A stretch of DNA of 61,715 bases from an uncultured Bacteroides sp. (GTDB lineage Bacteria; Bacteroidota; Bacteroidia; Bacteroidales; Bacteroidaceae), in NCBI GenBank assembly GCA_947173895.1, contig CAMWGU010000012.1, positions 1-61,715 on the forward strand, in the 5' to 3' direction. Positions within the stretch are counted from its first letter, which is position 1; each line of letters starts with the position of its first letter. The notes under the pieces are model-generated. The model saw only the letters and a program-made list of their open reading frames with translations. It made no database searches and was not told the DNA's origin. A program made the position numbers and the translations under genes. This document shows positions 1 through 8,403 of this stretch, piece by piece.

Positions 1-345
1 TAGGCTCACACGTACGTACGTGCAAAGCACACCATCCCCTCATCAGGTTGCTTCTTCCTCTTCCCCCTTCATTCTTTCATTTTGGGTAAAACCATCTATC
101 AATCAATTGGTTGAAAATGACAGCACATCCCCTCACGCCCCTTTCAACCACCGGTGTGAGTCCTTTCACATCTGCCTTCGGTGGTTTCACCATGCAGCCT
201 TTTGTGTACCGATGAAGGGAGGATGAAAGGGGAATGAAAGGGGAATGAAAGGGGAATGAAAGGATCCGGCGTAGTGTCCTCTCACCCTCGGAATCCCCAT
301 CGGCAGGGCGTTTCGGCGGATAATGAAAGGATGAAAGAAAAAGAA
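1..345 (+). repeat. Dispersed MITE-like repeat, copy 1 (array part cut by window edge)
   Basis: This is the first of three diverged copies of one intergenic repeat. Bases 1-23 are the last unit of a palindromic ACGTACGT-type array. Then comes a shared stretch containing CATCAGGTTGCTTCTTCC, and then a body from about 66 to 345. The body is bounded by imperfect inverted ends, CCTTCATTCTTTCATTTT on the left and the reverse complement of a GATAATGAAAGGATGAAAG-type end on the right. Inside are three to four tandem copies of the 11-mer GGGGAATGAAA (about 226-263). The other copies are at about 25,550-25,935 and, inverted, 61,250-61,636. No transposase is present. The shared sequence is seen directly; calling it a non-autonomous mobile element is inference. 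Confidence 0.75.
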
Positions 346-497
346 GAAGAATCAATATGATGAGGGAATGATGCCATCTGTTTTGGGATGATTGTTTTAA
401 ATGGTTGTATATTAATTGGTTAGAGGTATTTGCCTTGTCGGTGAAATGAGCCGATTAAAATAAAATAATATTTTTCTAAAGAAAAAAGTGAAGTTTA

Positions 498-527
498 GAC
501 TACCCTTTTTTTAATATACGCTGTCTT
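498..527 (+). promoter_or_regulatory. GACTACC-N17-TGTCTT element, site 1 (upstream of susC)
   Basis: GACTACC at 498-504 and TGTCTT at 522-527 are separated by 17 bp, preceded by an A-rich stretch. The same two blocks with the same spacing occur before three other transcription units (17,448, 26,203 and 28,754). The 17 bp gap fits a -35/-10 pair, so an alternative sigma factor promoter is the favoured reading. If so, the susC leader would be about 310 nt. Confidence 0.6.
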
Positions 528-677
528 AGTGGTGGAGTGAGATTTAATAAATCGAAAAAGAATAGAAAAAAGCTGGATGTGAATATGGATTAATTAATAT
601 ATTGTTTAACTTTAAAAAAAAGAATGAAATGCACAACAGGGATGATACAGGTTGAATCAGTAGGAACAGGAAGATGG

Positions 678-775
678 TGGATAAATAAAATCCGAAAGAT
701 GTGTCAGATCTTTCGGATTGAGGTAGCTTTCTTCCGGTTTGCATAGGGAATGCGATAGAAAGCTTTTAAGTGAAT
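678..775 (-). ncRNA. Candidate antisense small RNA in the susC leader (DonS-like layout)
   Basis: On the minus strand a Bacteroidetes -7 element TATCTTTG (complement of 780-787) points away from susC. About 60 nt further on is a perfect 12 bp stem (689-700 with 708-719, 7 nt loop) followed on that strand by a T-rich tail, which looks like an intrinsic terminator. Between them AGCTTTCT and AGAAAGCT (725-732 and 757-764) can form another hairpin. The implied transcript is about 95 nt and antisense to the susC leader. Cis-encoded antisense RNAs beside susC homologues that repress the PUL (DonS family) are described in Bacteroides. Assignment to that family is inference from position and architecture; the -33 element is poor. 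Confidence 0.55.
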
Positions 776-847
776 GATACAAAGATAGTAAAGTCATTTA
801 TTTAAGGCTTGGTTTATTCAAAAATTAATAATCAATTTGATTTATTT

Positions 848-3800
848 ATGAATTACAAAAAGAAGACTTTGTTAACGGTCACTGCTTTATTATGTTTGAA
901 TGCCAGTGTCCTGTCTCAGTCGGTATCTTTAAATCTGAAAAAGATGTCGGTAAAAGAGGCGATGAATGAAGTGAAGGATAAAAGTGGGTATTCGTTTGTC
1001 TATTCGGCAGGGGATATCAATACCAGCAAACAAGTAACGGTAAAGGCCAAACAGCTGGATGAAGCCATTCAGCAGATATTGGACGGCCAGGAAGTGACTT
1101 ACGAAATAAAGGGGAAGAATATTGTTATAAAGAAAATCGTGGTTTCTTCTCCGAAAAATCAAAAGAATCGTAAAATAACAGGTGTGGTAAAAGATGCCGC
1201 AGGTGAGGCCATTATCGGTGCGAATGTGGTTGTGGTAGGTGATAAGACCAAAGGTGTGATTACGGATTTTGATGGAAACTTTACTCTGGATGTGCCTGAA
1301 AATGGCAATATTGAAGTTTCTTATATCGGTTATCTGCCTCAAATAATTTCTGTTAAAGGAAAGACCGATTTTATAGTAAGCCTGAAGGAAGATACCAAAA
1401 CATTGGATGAAGTGGTTGTGATTGGTTATCTTACTCAAAAAAAAGGTTTGCTAACCGGATCAGTAGAAACAATGAAAGTGAGCGAGGAATTGAAGAACTT
1501 GCCTTCCACGGCTGCCGGAGAAATGCTGGTAGGTAAAATCGCAGGTTTGAATGTCGGTGCGGTCAATGCGGTTCCTGGTGCTGAACCGAGTCTTTCTATT
1601 CGTACGGGGTCTTCATGGCGCGGCGGTCAGGAAGTGATGTATGTTATCGATGGTATCGTACGTGGAGCGGGTGATTTCAATAGCTTGAGTCCGAACGAAA
1701 TTGAGGATGTCACTGTTTTGAAAGATGCGGCTTCTGCGGCTGTTTATGGTTCGCGTGCGGCCGGTGGTGTAGTAGTAGTGACCACTAAGAGAGGTGCCAG
1801 TGGTAAACCGACTGTTAATTATTCATATTCATATTCTATAGATAAGCGTACAAAGAACTCGGAGTTGACTTCCGGAGTCGAGACGTATGAATTGTATAAC
1901 CGCATGAATCCCGACCCGAATACCAACTGGACTCAGGACGAGTTGGATATGTTGGCTCAGATTAATGGAGGTTGGGGATACAATCAGTTGGATGCTATTT
2001 GGCAAGATCCGATGAGGCAGCAACACAATATCAGTATCTCGGGAGGTAATGAAAAAGTGAAATATTTTGCCGGCGGTTCATTGATCAAACAACAAGGATT
2101 CATTAAGCCGATGACATACGATAAGTATAATATCCGTTTGAATGTGACGGCTGATGTGACTGATGATTTGCAGATATTTACCGGCTTGGCTTTGTATGAT
2201 AACTATACTGGACACGTAGCTGCAAGTGAAGGTCCGTATAACACTTATCGTAAACTTCGTGTATGGCAGCCTGAACAGCCGGTATATACGGACGGTGGTC
2301 TGCCTATCGATTATGGATGGATTGGTAATGTGGGTGCGTGGGCAACCGGTGCATGTGGTTACGATAAGAGCCAATGGTTGAAGCCGCAGATGGTAGCCAG
2401 TGCCACTTACAAGGCTCCTTTCTTGAAAGGATTGAGTGCTAAAGTGACTTTTTCAAGAAACTGGTCGAATAGTGTCACTAAACTTTTCCGTAAGAAATAT
2501 GATATGATGGTGATGAAGCATTATGGTACGAACAATCACATCATTTCCACTAAGGACGAAGATATCCTGAGTACCCGTCAAAGTACTGATATAGGTAAGG
2601 ATTACATCGAACGTTCTTCTAGTTGGGGAAGCGACAAACAGTTTAACTTCCAGCTGTCATACGATAATACCTTCAACGAGAAACACCATGTAGGTGCTAC
2701 TTTTGTAACCGAGTGGACCGAAAGCGATGGTGCCGGTGTATATGCCGGTCGTGAGACATTTCCCGTTTATCTGAAGGATCAGTTCTGGGCTGCAAGTTCC
2801 AGTAGAGCGGATACTTATGGCGGCGGTGGTACGGATTGGGAGAGCGGACGTATGTCTTATATCGGCCAGTTGACCTATTCGTATGCAGATAAATATTTGT
2901 TGGCTTTCTCTTTCCGTGAAGATGGTTCCATGCAGTTTGCTCCGGGGCATCGTTGGGGATTTTTCCCTGCTATTTCTGGAGGTTGGGTCATTTCAGAAGA
3001 AAACTGGTTCAATAAAGAAGTGGTCAACTATTTGAAATTGCGTGCTTCTTATGGTATCACCGGTGATGACTCGGTCGGTGGATGGCAATGGCAGGAAAGT
3101 TATAACTCCGGTAACAGTGCTTTTTTCGGAGAAAGTGCTTCTAAGAATGTAGGTATCACTTACGGTTCGGTGGTAAATAAGAATTTGACTTGGGAAAAGA
3201 CCAAGAACTTCAATATAGCTGTTGATGCCGGTTTCTATGATCATTGGAATCTGACACTGGAATACTGGAAAAAGTCTACATACGATATCTTGGGTAGCCG
3301 TCAGGTTGCGTTGCCTCCTTCTTTCAGTTTGACTATGCCCGATGAGAATTATGGTAAAGCGGAAGCGCAAGGTTTTGATTTCAGCTTGAAATATAATGGC
3401 AAAGTGAGTGATGTGGAACTTTGGGGTGCTTTGACAGCTTCTTATGGATGGAACAAGTGTATTTTGAGAGACTATGCCGAAAATGCACAGGAAGTGGATA
3501 TTCCGGTAGGTAAATCATTCTCGCGTATTGTGGGATTGGATGCATGGGGGGTGATTCGCAATGAGGACGACTTGGCTCGTTTCAACGCAGAATATCCTAA
3601 TTATACACACAACGGACGTAAGCCGGAACTGGGTATGTTGGTTTATCGTGACCTTTCGGGTCCGGAAGGCAAACCTGACGGTTTGATCGACAGTTGGGAT
3701 AGAATTCAGTTGCGCGACAATAACAATGCTGTCTACACAGGATTGAATTTGGGTGGAAAATGGAAAGGACTGAGTATCGATGCTATGTTCTCAGGGCGTT

Positions 3801-4198
3801 TTGGTGCAGAACAATGGGTGACCGATGTTGCCGGTGGTGTGGAATGGAACCGTATGTGGAGAGATTGGTACACAGATAGCTGGACTCCTGAAAACCCGAA
3901 CGCTTCTTTGCCTCAGCGTATCACTGCCAATGGCTGGGCATCCTACAATGAAACCAGTAGCTTCTGGTTGAAGAAGAACGATTTCCTTCGTATGAAGTAT
4001 CTGACTATCAGCTATGATCTTCCCAAAGGACAATTTTACAATAAGATATTCGATAATATTCGTTTGTTTGCTTCCGGTACCAACCTGTTTGTGTTGAGTG
4101 GATTCAATAAAAAATACTGGGATCCGGAACTGGGTAATAATGGTTCAACCTTCCCGTTGCTTCGTTCATTCTCTTTTGGTATAGATGTTAAATTTTAA
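848..4198 (+). CDS. SusC-like TonB-dependent outer-membrane transporter with STN domain
   Basis: This is the outer-membrane beta-barrel that imports oligosaccharides with the SusD-like lipoprotein encoded just downstream, powered by TonB. I chose ATG 848, not 809, because it gives a clean signal peptide (MNYKKKTLLTV..., cleavage near residue 23). In order, the protein has an STN (secretin/TonB short N-terminal) domain at about 25-90, a carboxypeptidase-D regulatory-like domain at about 105-180, the SusC signature DEVVVIGY at about 187-194, a plug, and a long barrel ending in an aromatic residue (...GIDVKF). Length is about 1116 residues, normal for the STN-bearing class. In this family the STN domain passes a signal to a FecR-type anti-sigma factor and an ECF sigma factor. 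That pair is not in the window, and the first genes to the left are unknown. Confidence 0.96.
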   Translation: MNYKKKTLLTVTALLCLNASVLSQSVSLNLKKMSVKEAMNEVKDKSGYSFVYSAGDINTSKQVTVKAKQLDEAIQQILDGQEVTYEIKGKNIVIKKIVVSSPKNQKNRKITGVVKDAAGEAIIGANVVVVGDKTKGVITDFDGNFTLDVPENGNIEVSYIGYLPQIISVKGKTDFIVSLKEDTKTLDEVVVIGYLTQKKGLLTGSVETMKVSEELKNLPSTAAGEMLVGKIAGLNVGAVNAVPGAEPSLSIRTGSSWRGGQEVMYVIDGIVRGAGDFNSLSPNEIEDVTVLKDAASAAVYGSRAAGGVVVVTTKRGASGKPTVNYSYSYSIDKRTKNSELTSGVETYELYNRMNPDPNTNWTQDELDMLAQINGGWGYNQLDAIWQDPMRQQHNISISGGNEKVKYFAGGSLIKQQGFIKPMTYDKYNIRLNVTADVTDDLQIFTGLALYDNYTGHVAASEGPYNTYRKLRVWQPEQPVYTDGGLPIDYGWIGNVGAWATGACGYDKSQWLKPQMVASATYKAPFLKGLSAKVTFSRNWSNSVTKLFRKKYDMMVMKHYGTNNHIISTKDEDILSTRQSTDIGKDYIERSSSWGSDKQFNFQLSYDNTFNEKHHVGATFVTEWTESDGAGVYAGRETFPVYLKDQFWAASSSRADTYGGGGTDWESGRMSYIGQLTYSYADKYLLAFSFREDGSMQFAPGHRWGFFPAISGGWVISEENWFNKEVVNYLKLRASYGITGDDSVGGWQWQESYNSGNSAFFGESASKNVGITYGSVVNKNLTWEKTKNFNIAVDAGFYDHWNLTLEYWKKSTYDILGSRQVALPPSFSLTMPDENYGKAEAQGFDFSLKYNGKVSDVELWGALTASYGWNKCILRDYAENAQEVDIPVGKSFSRIVGLDAWGVIRNEDDLARFNAEYPNYTHNGRKPELGMLVYRDLSGPEGKPDGLIDSWDRIQLRDNNNAVYTGLNLGGKWKGLSIDAMFSGRFGAEQWVTDVAGGVEWNRMWRDWYTDSWTPENPNASLPQRITANGWASYNETSSFWLKKNDFLRMKYLTISYDLPKGQFYNKIFDNIRLFASGTNLFVLSGFNKKYWDPELGNNGSTFPLLRSFSFGIDVKF

Positions 4199-4217
4199 TT
4201 CGGATTAGTTTATGATC

Positions 4218-6002
4218 ATGAAAAAGAATATATTAGTAGGTTTGTTGTTGTTTCTAGCTTCAAGTTGTAGCTTGGACTATCCGAACAACAGTGTAATTTC
4301 TCCGGATGACGTGTGGAGAGATAAAGTAATGGTGAATGCATTCTTGACCGATATTTATGGACGTATGTTGCCGGGATGGCCGATAGCAGGTAATGGCACC
4401 GATGAGGCGATGGATGCTCCTCGCAGTATGAGTGAGTTTGATTTGGGCCATTTTTCGGTGGCACAAAACGGACAAGGATTGTCGTATGGCAACATTGACC
4501 GTATCAACTTCTTTTTGGACCAGTTGGAACAGACCACTGTGCTGACCGAGACTGAGTATAATCAGATGAAAGGACAAGCTTTGTTTTGGAGAGCATGGGA
4601 CTATTGGGGAAAAGTATGGAATTTGGGTGGTGTGCCTTTGATTCTGCACTTCCAAGATGTCACCAATGTGGAATCCCTGTTCTTGCCGCGTAATAGTACG
4701 TCCGAGTGTGTCGCTCAGATCCTGAAGGATTTGGATGATGCCATTAGTTTGTTGCCAGACACTTGGACAGGAGACAATTACGGACGCATAGATAAAGGTA
4801 TTGCGATGGCTTATAAGGGACGTGTGTTATTGCAATATGCCAGCCCTTTGTTCAATCCTAACCACGACACGGCTCGTTGGCAACAGGCCTATGATGCAAA
4901 CAAGGCGGCTGTCGATTTTTTGAAAGCGCATGGCAAAGGCTTGTACCAAGGTCGGTTTGAAGACATTTGGTATGATGAATTGAACTGTGAGGTGGTAATG
5001 GTCAACCAATATTATTATCCGGATCATGTGTACAGTCAATACATGACTCGTCCGGAGCCGTTGACCAAAGACTATGCAAACTTTAATCAGGCTATTTATC
5101 CGTTGCTGATGGCTTATCCGAAGTTGGATGGTTCGAAATTGGAATTGGACATCAACCGTCTGGCCGTTGATCCGGCCTATAACGAGCAGTTCCTGACTGA
5201 TTTTTATATGGGTCGTGATCCTCGTTTTTATGCTACAATTTTCTGTCCGGGTACAGTGTATCCCACAGAGGAACCGATTGTGAAAGGTATGAGCTATTGG
5301 AATACCTGGAAACAGATTCCTGATCCGGGAACTGGAGAACTGGTTTATCAGTCTATGACTTATGAACAGATAAACAGAGGTGTTGGTAGTAGTAATTCCG
5401 GTTATTTCCAGAAAAAAGGAATCGACAAGTCGTTGGCTGTAGTAAATGTACATGAGGCTGAAACCGACTGGATTGAAATCCGTTTTGCCGAAGTGCTGAT
5501 GAACTATGGTGAGTGTGCCAATGAACTGGGTAAATCCGACGAAGCTCTTGACGTATTGTATCAGATACGTAAGCGTGCCGGTATTCAGGATAGTGGCAGT
5601 GGTAAGTATGGTATTACAGCTACTTCTACCGATGAAATCCGTCAGGCTTATATGGATGAACGCTTTATCGAATTCGCATACGAAGGAAAGCGTCGTACTG
5701 ACTTGCGCCGTTGGAAACGTTATGACATTCTGAACACAATGAAGACCCGTGCATGTTTGTATCCGGTTTTGAAGGATAATAAGAACTTGGAAGGATTTGA
5801 CTGGACCAAGGATATGTATGATCCGGAAGTACGTAAGTTGTTCCGTATGGATTACATTCCAAATGCGGATAACGATGATTATTATACATTTAATCTTCCT
5901 TTGGATCATTGGTTTGCTCCTATCAGCCAAGATAACTTGGATCGTAACTCTTTGTGGGAACAGAACAATGAATGGGGCGGTACATTCGACCCGTTGAAAT
6001 AA
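4218..6002 (+). CDS. SusD-like surface glycan-binding lipoprotein
   Basis: It lies 19 bp after susC in the same operon and should cap the SusC barrel to capture glycan at the cell surface. The lipoprotein signal is clear: a short hydrophobic stretch ending in LASSC with Cys near residue 18. The ATG at 4218 (MKKNIL) fits better than 4212. The SusD/RagB pattern is visible in the helical (TPR-like) N-terminal half, for example QALFWRAWDYW and AMAYKGRVLLQYASP, and in the C-terminal half with EIRFAEVLMNYGECANELG and EFAYEGKRRTDLRRW. Length is about 595 residues, typical of the family. The specific ligand cannot be read from sequence. Confidence 0.95.
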   Translation: MKKNILVGLLLFLASSCSLDYPNNSVISPDDVWRDKVMVNAFLTDIYGRMLPGWPIAGNGTDEAMDAPRSMSEFDLGHFSVAQNGQGLSYGNIDRINFFLDQLEQTTVLTETEYNQMKGQALFWRAWDYWGKVWNLGGVPLILHFQDVTNVESLFLPRNSTSECVAQILKDLDDAISLLPDTWTGDNYGRIDKGIAMAYKGRVLLQYASPLFNPNHDTARWQQAYDANKAAVDFLKAHGKGLYQGRFEDIWYDELNCEVVMVNQYYYPDHVYSQYMTRPEPLTKDYANFNQAIYPLLMAYPKLDGSKLELDINRLAVDPAYNEQFLTDFYMGRDPRFYATIFCPGTVYPTEEPIVKGMSYWNTWKQIPDPGTGELVYQSMTYEQINRGVGSSNSGYFQKKGIDKSLAVVNVHEAETDWIEIRFAEVLMNYGECANELGKSDEALDVLYQIRKRAGIQDSGSGKYGITATSTDEIRQAYMDERFIEFAYEGKRRTDLRRWKRYDILNTMKTRACLYPVLKDNKNLEGFDWTKDMYDPEVRKLFRMDYIPNADNDDYYTFNLPLDHWFAPISQDNLDRNSLWEQNNEWGGTFDPLK

Positions 6003-6026
6003 TCGTGATTTTGTGAGTTGAAAAAG

Positions 6027-6068
6027 AAGGCATACGGATAGTTTGTATGGACCGTATGCCTTTTTTGT
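6027..6068 (+). terminator. Intrinsic terminator after susD
   Basis: A 9 bp perfect stem (GGCATACGG at 6029-6037 with CCGTATGCC at 6052-6060) is followed by TTTTTTG. It sits between susD and the enzyme genes. It would lower enzyme expression relative to susCD, as is common in PULs, because no separate promoter is obvious before 6091. Confidence 0.8.
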
Positions 6069-6090
6069 TTCATTATGATATAGAAAAAAT

Positions 6091-8376
6091 ATGTTTATGA
6101 AGAAGAAAATATTACCATTGATCGCTGCTTGCTCTTTGTTGTATGCTTGCAGTTCAAGCAGTCCCCAGTCTTTTCAAACCGATTATTTCGGTATCGATGT
6201 CGATTCGCGTGGTTATATCACCGGCATGTACAATCTGACGCGCGAGAACCGCAATTTCAGTCCGGCCGACCAACCGTCGCCTTTGCTGTCCTTGTATGAT
6301 GAGGATGTGAAACGCTATTATTATCCGCAAAAGGCCAGCTATGCGGGCGGCAAATACAAGCTGGAGTATGAAAACGGTTCGGTGGCGACCGTGCGGCTGG
6401 AGGAAAAAAATAAATACTTTAAACTGACGCTGGAGGCTTTGGAGCCGCGTGAAGGAATAGACGGAGTGCAGTGGGGAAATTATTATACCAACATCAATAA
6501 TATTCTGGGCGAAATCATCGGCGTGGCCCGCGATACTTCGGTGGCTGTAGGATATGCCATTGGTGCTTTGGCCTTGGACGACAATACGATTGGTGGAGAG
6601 TCTCGCTACACTTCCGAAACAGGTCCTTCGGGCTATATTGCTCATTCGCCCGATCCGGTGAATCATCCGTTGCCGCTTACGCTGCACGAGGGGCAGCAGT
6701 TCACGATGGGGGGCGACGGCATCAATGACGTAGCTTTCTATAACCGCAAGGAGTCGTATTTCCGCATCCTGTACGGACTGGCGGCTTTTGTTGATTGCAA
6801 CGGGCGTATCAATATCCGCTATCATTCGCGCGACCGCCGCAAGGGAAAGATGATTTATTCGCCGGAGGGCAATCCCATTTTCCAAAACAATGAGCCGAAC
6901 CACATGATGAGGCAGGATGTGCCTGGAGTGGATTTCATCGGTTCGTCCATCGCCTTGTGGGGAAGTCCGGACAGCATCGCTTTGACGGACGTGATTCAGG
7001 ACATTGTGCTGAATGAGGGGCTTCCTTATCCTACTTTCCAAGGAAAATGGGTGAAAGATCCGACTTCGTTCATGCCCGACCTGCGCACCTACGGGGGGCT
7101 GATGGACAGCGTGGCCTCGTATGCCAAACAGATGGGGCTGAAAGTGGTGCATACCTACGACCAGCCTTTCCTGCAAGCCGACAGAGGCAACGGTGGATTC
7201 CTGGACGGACCGGACCATGAAAAGAAACGCTATCATTTCACAGACAAGGACTTGTCTACGCGTGAATATGCCGACCTGTTGGCGAAGGACGGATTAATCC
7301 TTGGACGCACCTCTATCTCCAATTCTATGGCACCCGGCACCCGAGATTGCAGCCCGGTTCCTTCGGACAGCATCTGCATCCTTCACCGCCGTTTCCTGAC
7401 GGAGGACCTGAACGAGACGGATACGCTGATTTATATTGATGACCCTACGCATCTGGAAGAAATTGCCTGCTGGGAAGGACATAGCAAGGAACTGAACATG
7501 GTCAAGATAGGCAAGGAACTGATTCATTACCTTGGAGTGACGAAGGAAAAACCCTATCGGCTGCTGAAGGTGACACGCGGTTACTGGAACACCCGCGCTA
7601 CGGCACATGCCAAAGGTGATGCCGTAGATAAACTTCAGCCTGCCGTGGGCGGTGCCTATACCGGGCTGATTCCGAACCTGGAATTGCAGGACGAACTGGC
7701 ATACCACTATGCCAATATCTGCAAGAACAGCGGCTTGGGCATGTTCGACTATGACGGACAGGAGTTCTTTTTCCATACCGGGTTCGGCTGTTACGGGGTA
7801 AAGCGTTTCTTCCGCGAGATGTTTGCCCGGGCAAAGGAATATGGCTTGCCGGACATCCGTTTCACAGGTGCCACGCTGTCGGAAGGTTCCTGGCATTACC
7901 AGAGTATATGGAATGTGGGAGGCGGATTGAACATCTATGATGTGAAGAAGCGTGTATGGGGTAGCACCACCAGCCAGGGAAAAGACTTGCGCGATGTGAC
8001 ATACGCCAACTTCTTTCCTTCTTCATTCGGTGCCAACTTCCCGATTACGGCCGAATCGACTGTGGAAGATTTTGAGCATATCGAGGCTACGGCCGTGGGA
8101 TATGGGGTTACTTATGCCATGACTTTGGGTCAGAAGGACGTAGAGAGCTGCCCGCAGAAGTATGCCATCTTCAACGTCATCCGCACCTGGGAGGAAGCCC
8201 GCCGGGCGAATGCGTTCCCCACTTATATCCGCAAGATGCTGCAAAATCCGGCATTGAGCTGGCACTTGGAAAAGAAGGCGGACAAGGAATGGACGTTGTA
8301 TCAGATGGAGAACGGGCAGAAAGGGCGTTCGTTTGATTTGAAAGCGGATGAGAAAAGTATTTGTTTTGTGCCGTAA
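6091..8376 (+). CDS. Unassigned PUL lipoprotein enzyme, triplicated family, copy A
   Basis: I do not recognise a named family. The protein is about 760 residues and starts with a lipoprotein signal ending LLYAC (ATG 6091 or 6097). Residues about 25-300 look like a beta-sandwich domain. The C-terminal half looks like a TIM-barrel hydrolase, with a conserved acidic signature FDYDGQE near residue 552-558 and LSEGSWHYQS near 594-603. A small beta domain (about 465-520) with K-IG-ELIHY-GV and VTRGYW--RATAHAKGD interrupts the barrel. Homologues at 12,304 and 29,008 share all of these. The Asp and Glu of DYDGQE are the best candidates for catalytic residues. The last 220 bp are almost identical to copy B, unlike the rest. 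A glycoside hydrolase role is inferred from PUL context and architecture only. Confidence 0.75.
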   Translation: MFMKKKILPLIAACSLLYACSSSSPQSFQTDYFGIDVDSRGYITGMYNLTRENRNFSPADQPSPLLSLYDEDVKRYYYPQKASYAGGKYKLEYENGSVATVRLEEKNKYFKLTLEALEPREGIDGVQWGNYYTNINNILGEIIGVARDTSVAVGYAIGALALDDNTIGGESRYTSETGPSGYIAHSPDPVNHPLPLTLHEGQQFTMGGDGINDVAFYNRKESYFRILYGLAAFVDCNGRINIRYHSRDRRKGKMIYSPEGNPIFQNNEPNHMMRQDVPGVDFIGSSIALWGSPDSIALTDVIQDIVLNEGLPYPTFQGKWVKDPTSFMPDLRTYGGLMDSVASYAKQMGLKVVHTYDQPFLQADRGNGGFLDGPDHEKKRYHFTDKDLSTREYADLLAKDGLILGRTSISNSMAPGTRDCSPVPSDSICILHRRFLTEDLNETDTLIYIDDPTHLEEIACWEGHSKELNMVKIGKELIHYLGVTKEKPYRLLKVTRGYWNTRATAHAKGDAVDKLQPAVGGAYTGLIPNLELQDELAYHYANICKNSGLGMFDYDGQEFFFHTGFGCYGVKRFFREMFARAKEYGLPDIRFTGATLSEGSWHYQSIWNVGGGLNIYDVKKRVWGSTTSQGKDLRDVTYANFFPSSFGANFPITAESTVEDFEHIEATAVGYGVTYAMTLGQKDVESCPQKYAIFNVIRTWEEARRANAFPTYIRKMLQNPALSWHLEKKADKEWTLYQMENGQKGRSFDLKADEKSICFVP

Positions 8377-8403
8377 ATTGATTTTTATAAAACTATATAT
8401 AAA

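Noticed and set aside
544-744. Minus-strand open frame of 66 codons in the susC leader
   Set aside because: It crosses the strong terminator at 689-719, is low in complexity (Phe, Leu, Ser), and overlaps the candidate small RNA.
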